The notes under the pieces were generated by a model. It saw nothing but the letters and a program-made list of their open reading frames with translations. It did not search any database and was not told the origin of the DNA. Shown here one piece after another: positions 1 through 11,888 of a DNA stretch of 64,000 nucleotides. Numbering within the stretch: the first letter of the stretch is position 1; the number at the start of each line of letters is the position of its first letter. Both the position numbers and the translations under genes were made by a program. Source of the DNA: Nemertoderma westbladi (taxonomy: Eukaryota > Xenacoelomorpha > Nemertodermatida > Nemertodermatidae); the NCBI GenBank assembly GCA_032718475.1, contig JAUCBJ010005355.1:1-64000 (forward strand), written 5' to 3'.

Positions 1-723
1 AGCAAGCAAGCAAGCTGGTAATATCATATACATATACAGCTGGAAATAATATAATAGAAATTGGTGATATCGGCACGAACGACCAACAATTTCGGATAAT
101 TTTAACAATTAATACATATGCGTGTTAAAGCGTCTCGCTACGGAATTTCGTACAAATAATATTACAAATAATAATTAGAATATTAATTGTTTTACAGGTT
201 ATAACATTAATCATTAGGTAATATATTATATTTAGTATCCATGAATAGACTAACGGTTTATGTTGCAAGCAACTTCATGGAGGCAGAAATTATACGGATC
301 TTCAAGAGATTTATAGGAATGTATAATCAGCTGTACGGCCTCTGCCGCTGTAGTGTTGTCGCTGATAAGTAGCGACTTGAACGTCACGTTTTGGTTGAGA
401 ATATTCCCGTAAACTTTGATCGGCTCACCACGTCGACTGTTTAACACAAATCTAAAAGATCCCCAACAATTAATTCAATAAGATAGCCTAGAAGACCACC
501 CATTTGTCTCACTCTGTCGCGGGCCGTTCTCAAACGAATCAATAATGACAAATACAACTACGCTGTGTCCACTAGAATGAGGAAATTGTTAGATTTTTCA
601 ACTTGAAAGCGGTGACACTAAGTCTTAAATTATAGTATTAAACAATTATATACTATACATAATAATGTTTGAACGGGATCCCTGTTCCGATCCCGAAAAG
701 TCTCATCCCGTTTAAACACTAAT
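1..723. other. AT-rich intergenic sequence with a short inverted repeat
   Basis: No coding region is supportable. The window opens with a short AGCA microsatellite (1-15). At 665-679 and 703-717 an inverted repeat (arms of about 13 bases containing AACGGGAT and ATCCCGTT) can fold into a hairpin. The rest shows no recognisable element. Confidence 0.5.
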
Positions 724-734
724 TACATAGTAGT

Positions 735-892
735 TGCTGAATCAGTTCCTGTATACCCTCGAAACAGGAAAAGGGCCCCCTGGACTGACAACAAAATTCA
801 GAAGTGCCGAAATGACCTCTACAAGGCGCAGAAAGAGTCCCGACTCAAACAGACTACAGCGGCCAAGAATGCAGTTAAGGCTGCACCTAGGT
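735..892 (+). pseudogene. RTE copy 1, block 1 (linker upstream of RT)
   Basis: Matches 57978-58140 of copy 2 with a few substitutions and small gaps. It encodes the basic, lysine/arginine-rich linker that precedes the reverse transcriptase in RTE polyproteins. The block stops at CTAGGT, and the element resumes at about 5237 with GGTCCCTG. Confidence 0.8.
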
Positions 893-2205
893 GGGATAAA
901 TATTTCTCCATTTGACGCAACACCGCCGCGGCCGCTATGAGGGAGGTGAATACCGCGGCCGCTCCTAAAGCCGCAGGCCATCGCTAACTATATAGGTTAA
1001 CTTGGGATTCTGGGGGACTTTTCGATGAAGGAACTGACCAAATTTTTTTATTTTCTCACCAGGGGAGCGGCTCGGAATTCTAAGATATTAGCAACTCTAA
1101 CATTATTAAATCTAACCCTTCGACGGACAAGGCGGACAAAAAACCGTCATTTTTTCGACAATTTTAAAATTTTTTTGAAAGGCGCTCTACAGTGGCTCGA
1201 AAAAACCCTAGGTTATTGCTTAGCCGACGCCGGGATACGATAGAAGGAATTAATTAGTGAATTCGTTTTTTTTTTCAAAAAAGATTACCACGCCTTTTTT
1301 CCGAAAATGTCCGTCAAAGTTGAAAAAACGGACAAAATGACTTTGCGGGATCCGCTATAACTCGGCTAATATTAATCGTAAGGGGACGAAAGTAACGCGG
1401 TTGGAAAGGGGAAGAGTGGTACTACCTTCGTATCGAATGGGGGTAAGATATTTATTAAAATTTCGGGTGGAAAAAGGGGCTGTAAATTTGTACGTTTTTG
1501 TCCGTCTTTTTTGGAACACTTATTTCCGAAATGTTTAATTCGACAACGCGGGTAGGAATCCACTAATTCTTTTATGAAACTCGTAGAAGACCATTGGCCT
1601 ACGTTCCTATCGAATGGGGGGTACAAAAAATATGTCGGCAATAGGGGCCAAAAAGGGCCAGAATTTGTAAAGTAGTTTTTATCGAATAATTTTTTATTTT
1701 TAACTTTAGTTGGTTAAGGTACATTCTATACAGTCAATATCCATACGGGGAATTCAAATATGCTATCGGTTTTGCTCCAAGGATGATATTAAAAAAGTGA
1801 GGGCCAAAATTATAATTTCGCGCTTCAAACTCGCTTCGCGGGAAATCGTCTAGCTCGAAAACTACTTAACTTACGGGAGATTTGTTTACACAGACTTATA
1901 GTGCGTTAAATTATCTATCTGACAGCGTTAATCACAGCGCCGGAGGTATTATAAAACTGGAGCGGCAGGCGATCGTGTGAAATATAATATTTATTAAAAG
2001 GGACGAAAAATTTTTTTTTTAACAAATCGCTATTCCATTATAATTTAGCGTATTGCGCCAAAAGTACCTGTAAAAAGTATCAAATTAACTCCGCTATCTT
2101 TTATCTTAACATATATAATTAAAATTGCGAATTTTAAGGGTCGAAAAATATCGCGTTATTTTGGCCCTTTTTTTTAATTTTTTTGGGGCCAAAAATAACC
2201 CCTTT

Positions 2206-3499
2206 TCAAAGGCGTTCGACTTGGTCGATAGAAATATATTGCTGTATAAGATGTACACACAATTTGGAATAAAAGGGAAGTTATTTCAACTTATTCGGGC
2301 AATCTTTAATAACTCTGTTAAAATCTATGATGGTATTAAATACTCTTCACCAATAGTCCAATTACGTGGAATACTACAAGGTGACTGTTTTTCACCAACT
2401 GGTTTCATCATGTTTATTGCGGATCTCTCGACTTTACTCCGACATATAGGATCGGCACTACTATTTATATTTTTCGCAGATGATCTTGTTCTCTATTCTA
2501 CAGAAAAAGAAGCTATCCAAGCTGGGCTAGATCAACTATATGAATGGTGTAAACTAAATAAAATGCATGTAAATTTAGATAAAACAAAAGTTATCAAATT
2601 CCGGCGTGGTGGAAGACTGGCTGGCTAAGGCTGATGTGTTCAAATACGGGGGCCTCCCAATAGAAATAACTAACCGGTACACCTACCTACCTAGGGGTCA
2701 CTCTACAACCTACATTGTGCTTTACCCAACACATTGAGAATAAAAAACAACGGTCCTACACTCTAATAGGCTGCTTGAGAAATCTGAACCTCGTCTCTAT
2801 CAAAACTGGTGTAAAAATCTTCAAAATGAAAATATACCCCGCCGTAACTTACGCTTTCCCGGAAATAGCTCCACATTTGACAGTCTCAAATCTTAAAGAA
2901 CTGGATAAAATTAAATCTACCTTTCTAAAACGCCTATTATCACTTCCGACAAACGCATCGTCTACCCTGGCTCACAACCTTACCAACTGCAAAACCCTCA
3001 CCGAAGATATATGTGAGCAGTATCCCAATATTATCAACCCAGCCGCATTAGAACTCTACCGCAATTTTCGAACGGAAAGGGATAATAACTTCTCAGGTCA
3101 AGGGTATATATTGGGGCCAGCCTTCAAGTCTAACGTCTGGAGATCCACTAATCAAAGGAATCGCCACATAATAACAAGAACAACCGCGCATGGTTTCCAC
3201 CATATAATTTGCTCCACAACAACCCCGTTTCATGAAAGAATGCAAACTTGCACGTGCAAATATTGCGGTAACAGCGCCGAGGACCTTTACCATGTTCTAG
3301 AATGCTCGAGCTCACCTGAACTTTCATCTCTAGCGGCACAATAATAGTCTACAATAAAGATAAAGGCCTAAGGTTACGCAAAATGTTAACAGATTTTTAT
3401 ATGAATGTATAATATAAATTGTTTTATTTTATTGAGTATCTTATGTAAATATTTGAATGAATCGAAATAAAGGTCTCCATTTGCCCCGCGTGAGGGCGC

Positions 3500-3533
<34 letters not shown>
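2206..3533 (+). pseudogene. Poly(A)-tailed non-LTR retrotransposon fragment (CR1/Jockey-like group), RT C-terminal half
   Basis: The translation in two frames (2125-2628, then 2715-3344) gives the second half of a reverse transcriptase: KAFDLVDRN, then GILQGDCFSPTGF, then FFADDLVLYS, the catalytic FADD box. After it comes the thumb region with KTKVIKF and a C-terminal cysteine/histidine motif (C-x-C-x2-C-x7-H-x4-C) before the stop at 3342-3344. The reading frame is broken between about 2620 and 2715, including an apparent small duplication in the YLG region. A polyadenylation signal (AATAAA near 3466) is followed by a 28-base A run at 3506-3533. The 5' end is truncated inside the RT. The exact clade is uncertain because only the 3' half is present. 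It is a dead copy. Confidence 0.8.
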
Positions 3534-3535
<2 letters not shown>

Positions 3536-3664
3536 TTAAGAAAAAATTACGGCAAAGAATATACCAATTTTATTGAATTTGGACCACCAGAACCGAAGTT
3601 AGAGCGATTTTAATGAAAAAATAAAAATAATTTTTTTTGCAAAAAAATTAAGAATGGTCAGGTC

Positions 3665-3745
3665 AATATTGCATTTCGAACCCGCGAACTTAGGTTTCAT
3701 TAACGTGATTGATAAACCACTAGACTATGTGACCAAGAGAATTTG
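3665..3745 (-). repeat. tRNA-derived SINE head
   Basis: On the minus strand a box-A-like TAGTCTAGTGG (3717-3727) and a box-B-like GGGTTCGAAATGC (3671-3683) are spaced about 45 bases apart, as in tRNA genes. The intervening sequence does not fold into a clean functional tRNA, so I read it as a SINE or tRNA relic. Confidence 0.45.
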
Positions 3746-5236
3746 AAATTTTCGAGTGACTATTTTTAAACATCAATAACTTCGGTTCTACTGGGCCGTT
3801 TGATCTGAAACTTTTTTCATTGGATAGAGGATAGATTGTAGTGTGTGAAATAGGATAAAACTTGGGAAAAGACTTATGTGCACTTAGTGCAAAATGCACT
3901 TAAATAGTGAACATTTTTTCGATATTTCAAACACTGTTATTTCCAGTTCTATTCATCGTAGAATGTTATTTTTTGGATTAAAATGTAGTTTGGAATGATT
4001 TCTAACTATAATCGTAACATTTGTTTATCTTTTTATGTCTATAAAGTGACTTAAAAATGTCCATGAATATGGTCCAAAATCGCAAATCCAGATTTATTAA
4101 ATTGGATTTTTGACACTTTTAGCGACTGACACTTGATCATACACCATCGTAGATCGGTAGAGGATAAACATAAGTTTGTTAAATAAGAGCCACCATTACG
4201 ATCTGCTAAAGTGCATTTGTAGAAATAAGTGTGCAAAAGTGCAAATTTTTTAATAAGGTCAAATTATATAGTATCGGGTTCTTTTCTTTGCAGATACTTT
4301 ATTTTCATATTAATATGTTGTTTGAACCTTACTGAGCGCATTAGGGGATATGCGTACAAATAACCGGCCCTTATGAGGCTTCGATTGGGTAAATTAATAA
4401 AACATAAGGTTGTATAGTATAATATTCTAAAAACCAGTGTGATATTAAATGCACTTTAAATAATAAATAGAAATCAAATAACAATTGGACCACACAATTA
4501 AAAACTCGCACAATTTTGTACTTATTATATCGCTTCAAATTAATTCAACAGTGGATATTTGTGGGAAGGCGGAAGTTATAGTGTGCATTCGGGGGAAGTT
4601 TGGTGAACTGCATTTATGCAGTGAATCCAAACTTCCCCCTTTGATATATCATATACTTAAAACATGCTAGGGTGACGGGGAAATATTTGTTACTGTCACA
4701 CTTTGCTTCCATTTATCCTATCCTTTATTATTACCCCAGTCAGATAAGAGATAATAAATCAGTAAAAACTAATCTAAACTGTCTTTCATGCAAACAAATT
4801 TCTAACTAAAGACGGGTGAATGACCATGACCATGGAAATAATTTTAAATATAATTGTATATCAACTATTTGGGGAGGCTTCCAAGTTAAACCCGAAAACA
4901 ATTATTTTGTTACATAGTAAATAACGTTGTATGTTCTTCTTCCTCTCATAATAAAATATAAATGAAATATCTCAGATAGCTATGCCCTGTAACATTTCAC
5001 AACCAAAATATTTAAGTGTGAAAAGTGTAGGACTACCACACTCCGCCCAAACAACCGCAAACGCATAGCCAACAAATTTAACAAAAGGTTACATACATGT
5101 TGGGTTCATGACGAGATGAGTGAAAATTGATCGCGTAATATAAAGTAAAAAATTAAGAGACGGGCTGGCTCTCCTCCACTTTCTTACCCAATGGATATGT
5201 TGTTGTAATAATCTAATATTGGGGCGGCTTTCTCTC

Positions 5237-5558
5237 GGTCCCTGAATAGGCAGTACTCTGTTAATCTACAGGAGCTAATAAACCAACAGGTTGATGCCAT
5301 CAATGATGCTGACGACAGCAGGCAATCATCCCAGAATGGAAATCGATCAACTTGCTTACTGGGCGGAAAAGCCAACCAGCCACCAAGGTTAAGGCTGAAT
5401 CACCAGCCGATCGCCTCAATGGTTGGAAGACCCACTTTGAAAAGCTCCTCAATAATGACAGGGTATTGCCTGATAACTTTATAGAAGTAAAAGTGTCTGA
5501 GTCTGTACTCCCAGATATTCCCATTGGCGATATTTCCTTTGCAGAAGTGAAGGCTGCT
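5237..5558 (+). pseudogene. RTE copy 1, block 2 (linker to start of RT)
   Basis: Corresponds to 58138-58460 of copy 2. Translated at 5352-5633 it reads through the HFEKLL linker that precedes RTE reverse transcriptases and ends at VKAA. This block retains a T (GAGTCTGTACTC near 5502) that copy 2 has lost at about 58409, so the two copies carry different frame defects. Confidence 0.8.
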
Positions 5559-6136
5559 TGTGACGGGATCATGGGATCCCGACCAGTTAGGTTTATATAC
5601 GCGTCAGCCGCACCGTGTGATTGGAAAAGATAGGAGTTTGTTGTTCCGATGTTATTGGGTAATACAGAATATAGTGTATGATATAGGTATAATAGTAGAC
5701 AGCACAGTTGACCGGTATAATATGGTAACTAATTGGTGACGGTTGTGACGGTCTTAAAGTGTCACCGTACTGCCCTAAGTGACTGAGTAAATTGAATGGT
5801 ACAAACATTGACTGGTAATATATATCTAATCACCCTACATTACCTTGGCCCTACTACTCAGGGGATGCACTACTCTGGCTCTCATTGGCCAGTTACCCAC
5901 TTCTCGCCTCCACCTCTGTGGGAGTGCTTCCCCCCCCCCGCTACTGTCACTTTCCCTCTCCCGGAGGTTTAACCTCTGACCTCCATTGTGTGCGGCCCTT
6001 TGGGGGTTTGTCGTCCCCGTTTATAGGGGGTGATACGAGGTTGATTGGTAATCAATCTCGTACTCCCCAATATTGCTGAAAGGCGCCACTTCCCAACTTT
6101 ATGGGGGTTGGTGAGGCGGAATTGAATCCGCTCACA
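5559..6136. mobile_element. 578-bp MITE-like insertion in RTE copy 1
   Basis: RTE sequence is continuous on either side, with CTGCT repeated at both edges (5554-5558 and 6137-6141). The insert's ends form an imperfect 11-bp inverted repeat: TGTGACGGGAT at the left and the complement of TGTGAGCGGAT at the right. Each end also carries a small palindrome just inside (GGGATCATGGGATCCC; GCGGAATTGAATCCGC). No coding capacity is seen. The insert includes a C10 run near 5930. A non-autonomous DNA transposon is the simplest reading. Confidence 0.5.
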
Positions 6137-6674
6137 CTGCTGCAAAGAGCATTAAGACCAATCGTGCCAGTGGAGTAGATGGTGTTCCCCCTGTAGTCTT
6201 TAAAATACCTGAGTGTTTAAAGCTCATCTATCCCATCATAGTAGACATGTACCGAACAACAAGAGTCCCACAAGAAATGAAAACAAATAAGTTGGTGCCA
6301 GTTCCCAAGAAGGGCAACCTAACACTCTATGGTTCTTTTCGGGGAATCTCATTGATCTCGATTGCTGCAAAGCTATACAATAGAATTCTATTAAATCGCA
6401 TCAGGGATCCTATTGAGAGACTGATCCGTGGAAATCAGAATGGGTTCCGTAAAGGTCGTGGGACCATGGAGCTCATTTTGGCACTTAGAAGGATAATTGA
6501 AGAGTTATCAAAAAAGAAAGACAGGCATCTGGCTGTTATCTTTGTTGACTTCTTCAAGCCTTTGATTCAGTCTCTCGCTCACGTATGTTCAGCATACTTT
6601 CATTATATGGGATTCCTGATGAAATTATTGCAGCAATCAGATCAGTATACGATGGTTCTACAACATTTGTGTCT
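6137..6674 (+). pseudogene. RTE copy 1, block 3 (reverse transcriptase N-terminal half)
   Basis: Corresponds to 58456-58994 of copy 2. It encodes the fingers/palm start of an RTE reverse transcriptase, with VPVPKKGNLTLYGSFRGISL, NGFRKGRGTME and FVDFF. A single-base deletion at about 6558 (in the KAFD motif) breaks the frame. The block ends at GTGTCT near 6674, before the catalytic FADD box, so it is inactive. Confidence 0.85.
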
Positions 6675-8511
6675 TGTAATGGATTTCTCGTGCTCCTTGG
6701 CAAGGGCCTTGTATCTCAAAAAGGTTCCAGGTAGTGCTCTACTTTCGCTTAGTGTTTTGGTTTTCCGGCTAACATAAAATATTTCCACTAGAACACGGTC
6801 CTTCAATGACTTGTTATTTACGGACTTCCACAACTTTTCAATATAGTACAAAAATACAGTGATTTTCTATTCTTCCCAAATAATACTGTATATTGCTTCC
6901 TTCTAAATAAATGAAATAGCTTACTGTAACACCGTAGAAAAACCTCTGGGTTGAGGAAAAAGATAGAAACCGGGCGAGGGGTGCTTTGGGTCCGTTAGGA
7001 TCCAAAGTATAGCCTCGAAATAATCCGAAAAGCAGAGAAAATATACCGTATTTTTAGCCGTTTTGTTGGAAAAATTATACAAATAAAGGGAAAAAATCTA
7101 ATAATAATCAATTGTTTTGAAAAACGTCTTAATAAATCATGAAAAAGTTATGGGCTAATAAAGTCGTAGAACGTCTAAAAGCTGTAGAACGTTGTAATAA
7201 ACTTGGTGCAGCTTCACGCTATTGGAACTTGGCGATAGTGCAGAACACCAGGTTACCGTCTGAGTCCAAACAGGGGTGGTACCGATTGGACTTAAAAGGT
7301 TAGCTGCAATTTGTACTCAGACCATAGAGGTTTATTTGGGCAAACCACCAATAAACATATAGCCTGCGGACAGTGCACCAGCACTACCGTGGTCAGGAGA
7401 GCCGAGCCGGTGGAGACGCTGCCACTTTTGCCTGGTAGGCAATAACGAGCACACAAGCGCTCCAGGCTTGTCTAGTCAATGTGCTCAGACCAACGGCGGA
7501 ACAGTCTTACGTTACTGGCGACCGCAAAGCCTTTCGCAGGCCCGATCCAACAACAAAGAGGGCCCCAACTTTGGACCAGAGCTGGCTTTTAGGCTAAGAT
7601 AGTACAGACGTCCGACGGCGGAATCGTCTAAGTTACTGGCGACCGCAAAGCCTTTCGCAGGCCCGATCCAGCAACAAAGAGGGCCCCAACTTTGGACCAG
7701 AGCTGGCTTTTAGGCTAAGATAGTACAGACGTCCGACGGCGGAATCGTCTAAGTTACTGGCGACAGCAAAGCCTTTCTCAGGCCCGATCCAGCAACAAAG
7801 ACGGCCCAACTCGGAACAGAGCTGACTTAACGGGCAGGGACCTCTGCTGTACTGAGGAGCAGGGCTCAACAGTTATGCCTGAGGCAGAGTGAAAACTCTT
7901 GAAGTTTTAGTCCCGATGCGCCCATATTTATAGCCTGGTGTGGGGTCAATATGGAGTTGACCCCTAATTGTCACCTGCGCGCGGGTGGACTTTCTGGGCA
8001 GAGACTTTCCGTTCAAACAATGTTAAATATTATTACCCAATATAATAGATCAATTAATATTGGTGCACGTTCGAACAATATTAGATATAATTACTTAATA
8101 ATATAGACCAATTAATATTGGTGCCTGGATGGAGTTTAGAAGGTGACTTGTCAATCACTTCCTACTGCTATTGGATGGCGTCCACAGGCTGCGTGCTGGG
8201 GGCCGGTGTAAGGGAAGGGATGTATTGGATAACAATGGACACTGGATAGTGCATTGGATGGAGTGTATTGGGCGGATCAGGCAAGGCTTGACACGCCCGC
8301 CACGACTAAGGATGTCTGGGTTGGGGCAATAAGTCGTAATGTGAGATATGGGATAATATTCTGAGAAGAATATTTTGGTGAATATTTCCGGGATGAATAT
8401 TGCGTCGAATATTTGGAGATAAATATTACGACTGAATAAGGAAAGGGGGAATAATTATATTATAATTATTTCGTTATTAAAAATCAGAATCCTGAGGAAA
8501 TGTATCCAGCC
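6675..8511. other. Unclassified 1.8-kb segment replacing part of RTE copy 1
   Basis: This stretch lies where about 780 bp of RTE (equivalent to 58995-59777) is missing. It begins with TGTAATGG and has no coding region I can defend. It contains a three-copy ~121-bp tandem repeat, a two-copy 58-bp repeat (8011-8126) and AT-rich sequence with repeated GAATATT motifs (8350-8430). It may be a fragment of an unrecognised transposon. Confidence 0.4.
7490..7860. repeat. 121-bp tandem repeat, about 3 copies
   Basis: The marker GTTACTGGCGACCGCAAAG (first copy at 7511) recurs at 7632 and, with one change, at 7753, an exact period of 121 bases. The third copy diverges toward its end. The minus strand is open across it, but this reflects the repeat and not a gene. 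Confidence 0.8.
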
Positions 8512-8739
8512 AGGACCAGCCAGTGCATAATCTTGTGCTTTGGCAGCCTCATGGAGTGAATAAGCATGGTGGACAGCCCATGACATTCTTGAGACGCATC
8601 TTAAAGGACACTGGCCTTGAAGATGCGGATGATCTAGCAAATGTCATGGGTGTTAGGGACTTGTGGCGGCGCAATTTTGTCGACAAGCCGGCACAGCATT
8701 TTAAAAATGCAGCTGCAATACAGCATGCCGATCCTACTA
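8512..8739 (+). pseudogene. RTE copy 1, block 4 (C-terminal end of polyprotein and 3' end)
   Basis: Corresponds to 59778-60001 of copy 2. It encodes the conserved RTE C-terminal region (LWQPHGVNKHGGQPMTFLRR and DLANVMG) and then the short 3' tail. The element ends at CCGATCCTAC, directly followed by the 11-bp target duplication at 8740-8750. Confidence 0.85.
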
Positions 8740-8960
8740 CATAGTAGTGGGCGAAAACAAAACTATCGAGTGGGGCCTATTATTTTTACAATTTGAAGGG
8801 AAAGAAAGGGTACTTTTTAGATAAAGATATTTTATTCAAAAATTGTAACATTACTCAACGCCGTCAGTATTAACAGCGAACTGTTAATTAGCACTTTACA
8901 ACTATTGAGGACATTATAGCATTGTATTGGCACATTTAGTATTGTATTTGGTGTTAGTAG

Positions 8961-8993
8961 TTAAGTAATGTCCCGTTAGCGGACATTACTTAA
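8961..8993. repeat. Perfect 13-bp-stem hairpin
   Basis: TTAAGTAATGTCC (8961-8973) and its exact reverse complement (8981-8993) flank a 7-base loop. The flanks on both sides also contain AACGCCGTC near 8858 and 8992. The role is unknown. It may be the core of a small foldback element in the otherwise featureless stretch 8751-9250. Confidence 0.6.
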
Positions 8994-9254
8994 CGCCGTC
9001 ATTGGTTTCAACGTAAACAATAGGTGGCATTTGCCTGACAGCCAGATAGGCCTACTGCACTACCTACCGGTAGGCGGTGTATAGCTATTAATAACCAGTT
9101 GGTACTGTATAAACAATTAACATGGCTCCAACTCCAAACGCCACCATAAATATAAGCTAACTTATTTTATTTATACATCAACTAATTTAATTTGTGCAGT
9201 TTCTATCACTTATAATATATATATATACAATCACTTCGTAATGTTAATATTTTG

Positions 9255-9405
9255 GAATAAAACTACATACATATTTGTTGCCAAGTACTTTACAGTGTTC
9301 TGATCCTCGTGGCTTTAGTATCACTCACTCGCTCGTTCGTGTAACAAAGCACTCGGATCACCACACTGTAAAGTGCTACTTTACACACAAGTATGTAAAT
9401 AGTTA
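9255..9405. repeat. Foldback (MITE-like) element
   Basis: The left arm (about 9260-9306, including AGTACTTTACAGTGTTCTGA) and right arm (about 9353-9400, including CACACTGTAAAGTGCT) are imperfect inverted repeats around a loop with ACTCACTCGCTCGTTCG. No coding capacity is seen. Confidence 0.5.
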
Positions 9406-10795
9406 TTTCATAATAATCTCTAAACTGTGTTTTAAGCAAATGTGAAAGGCAATTTTGTTCTTCCATACCGGTACCAGAGCAGCAGGCCTAACTGGATTAA
9501 TATTATTATAATTCACGGAGTACTTTTTTTCACTTTAATGACCTTCGGATAATTTATTCTAATAATATAAACGACGCATGTTGATGGCAGCTCGTTATGA
9601 TAAAGGAGGCGCGTTTTGATAGCGTTAAGTTCCCAAACTCCCACACAATTTTCGACTGCTACTAAATATGTTATTGGTAAATCTTCAGATTTACTTACTG
9701 TAAGAAAATCGTGTCTGTCTGTCTGTTTGTTTGTCACACGAAAGGCTCCGAAACTATCCGGTCAATTTTATTGTTTTTAGTACCCTCCTGTAGTGTATGG
9801 TCTGAATGGGTGTATAAAGCAATTTTCAGAAAAATACAGTCATTAGCTTTTGCAAAAAATGAAATAAATGAAAAGTGCCATAGACGCAATGGTAAAATAA
9901 CACCAATAACAGCTGGTGTTCATGATGAAAAATTGCCTATATAATGGATTTCTACACAGGCTTAGTATAAATCGATGAGGTTGCCAAGATTATTGTACTT
10001 AGTACACCCATACTATTTGATTAGGCCCTACTGCCTAAACTCCACTCCCTTACAAACTTGAAATTCTTCATAGGGTAGCATTAGTGTGTGTTAAAGATTT
10101 TATACAATAGAAGTGTTCTGAAGTTGAAGATTTACATCCCGCGTGCTTCCACGCCACTACTAATTATGAATTTTATGTACATACTTCATACTAATATGAT
10201 TGATTGACTGGATAGGACATGACGATATAACGTAGTGATGCAACTACATATTGGTTGACTCGTGATTTCAATGCATTTAAATGATTTTAAAAGCTACGAC
10301 GACAACCGACAGCCGACAACAACTGTATGATAAATATGAAACTCTATCCTGTGCTCATAACTTTCGTTTATTGTTTTGGTTAGATTAACCTCCAGTGTAA
10401 CTTCAGTCTCCCTCAATTGATAATTAACAGTTTAGTTGGTGTTAATAATGGTTGTCGGAATTGGTTGTCGGTTATCGCGGTAGCTTAAATAATAGCTTAA
10501 ATCTAGGGTTCGAGAGAGAGAGAGCCACAACTACGACGCATTAGGTATTGTAGTCGGCGTCGTGAGGTACCATAGAAGGTACTGTATGTCTCCTACCACA
10601 GCACTCGTGGGTCGGAGATTACGTGGATGGGACTGGCCTCGGTATTGTTGGACGCGTTTTTTTCCGTAGGGTTTTTAGAAAATCAAACAAACCTCGACCC
10701 TTTATTTTATTACAGTATACATAAAATCAGTAGATTGATGATAACATAGGTTGTAGAGTTTATAAAATTGAAAGGTTTTTAATTTGGTACAAACT
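9406..10795. other. Intergenic sequence, no gene seen
   Basis: Contains short simple repeats only: TCTG/TTTG microsatellite near 9714-9733, GACAAC/GTTGTCGG imperfect repeats near 10290-10470, and a GA run at 10510-10524. No splice-supported exon or transposon domain is recognisable. Confidence 0.4.
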
Positions 10796-10801
10796 AAAAT
10801 A

Positions 10802-11212
10802 CTGAACCAGCTGAAACCACCAGAAACCAACTGAAACCAGCAGTAAATCACCCGAAACAAGCTGAAATCACATGAGAAACCAGCAGCAAACCACCTGAAA
10901 CCAGCAGTAAACCACCCGAAACCAGCTGAAACCACCTGAAACCAGCAGTAAACCACCCGAAACCAGCTGAAACCACCTGAAACCAGCAGTAAACCACCCG
11001 AAACCAGCTGAAACCACCTGAAACCAGCAGTAAACCACCCGAAACCAGCTGAAACCACCTGAAACCAGCAGTAAACCACCCGAAACCAGCTGAAACCACC
11101 TGAAATCAGCTGAAACCACCTGAAACCAGCAGTAAAGCAACTGAAAGCTGAAACCAGCAGTAAACCAACTGAAACCAGCAGTAAACCAACTGAAACCAGC
11201 TGTGAAAACCAA
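10802..11212. repeat. 41-bp minisatellite built from GAAACCACC-like sub-units
   Basis: The marker AGCAGTAAACCACC recurs at 10902, 10944, 10985, 11026 and 11067, a period of 41 (one step of 42). The unit is itself made of imperfect GAAACCAGCT/GAAACCACCT decamers, and both edges are degenerate. Because 41 is not a multiple of three, the overlapping minus-strand open frames all read the same repeat in rotating frames and are not genes. Confidence 0.85.
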
Positions 11213-11888
11213 TAATATTAGGTTATAGGGGGAACGTAGATCTCGGCTGGGAACCAGGTGTGCTGCTACCTTATATCCTAGACACTAACTTAGAACCTGG
11301 CCTCTATCTAGTTATGATACGTAGATGTAAGACACGGTTAGAGAAGTTAGAGCTATTCCCCTATAATTGTCAGGATTCGTAAGTTTACGTCTATTAATTA
11401 AATTATTAATTATGGGAAAGGAGCAGGTTACAGTGACAAGTTATTGAAACCAAAAAATAACCGAATGCAATAGAACAGGATGATTTTCCTCCGGATAAGG
11501 ATGCATTTTTATTGGATCAAAAGTCCCCCATATCTGGATCCTCGTGAAATGAATATTGACAATAATTGCTACTAGTTAATGATTTCTAACCTGCAGGCGG
11601 CTACACCCGTGTGACATGTCTGCAACGGCAGGGGTCGGGCGTCGTCTTCTAGAATAATTGTAGTATGTAGTGGTTGGCCTGAAATAGAACGAATAGGTCG
11701 TCTAGCTAAAGTGAGGTAGAAACTGCAATGCAATGAGTCCGTAGGAAAAAGCTACGAATAAATGTAGCAGAATTCCCCACACATTCCCCTAGCACAAAAA
11801 TTTTCTGCAACAAATTATGGAACCGAATTGTATGGGACCGAAAAGTGCGGATAAGACCTAGGTCCCAAAACAAAATATTCTGAAGACC
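11213..11888. other. Intergenic sequence between two minisatellites
   Basis: No coding region or known element is recognised. The last ~180 bases are open on the minus strand only because they extend the frame of the 36-bp array. Confidence 0.4.

Larger units (their letters stand above)
893..5236. mobile_element. 4.3-kb insertion into RTE copy 1, itself composite
   Basis: The RTE sequence is continuous once this stretch is removed, with a shared GGT at both edges (at most a 3-4-bp duplication). I see no terminal inverted repeats, so the class is unknown. Inside are two CCGCGGCCGC blocks (934-963), an AT-rich stretch without coding potential (1000-2200), a poly(A)-tailed non-LTR fragment (2206-3533), a tRNA-like SINE head (3665-3745), and 3750-5236 with nothing recognisable. 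Confidence 0.6.
735..8739 (+). mobile_element. RTE-clade non-LTR retrotransposon, copy 1, 5'-truncated and split by nested insertions
   Basis: Four blocks match consecutive parts of the RTE copy at 57877-60019 in the same orientation: 735-892, about 5237-5558, about 6137-6674 and 8512-8739. The outer ends carry an identical 11-bp direct repeat, TACATAGTAGT (724-734 and 8740-8750), which I read as the target-site duplication. The copy is 5'-truncated inside the region between endonuclease and reverse transcriptase. Blocks 1/2 and 2/3 are continuous in the element once the inserted DNA is removed. Between blocks 3 and 4 about 780 bp of element is missing and replaced by 1.8 kb of unrelated sequence. 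Identity to copy 2 is high by eye, so the element is young although already broken. It cannot encode a working protein. Confidence 0.85.

Noticed and set aside
10702-11212. Overlapping minus-strand frames rich in Trp/Phe/Val/Ser
   Set aside because: A 41-bp repeat read in rotating frames, with no independent coding signal.
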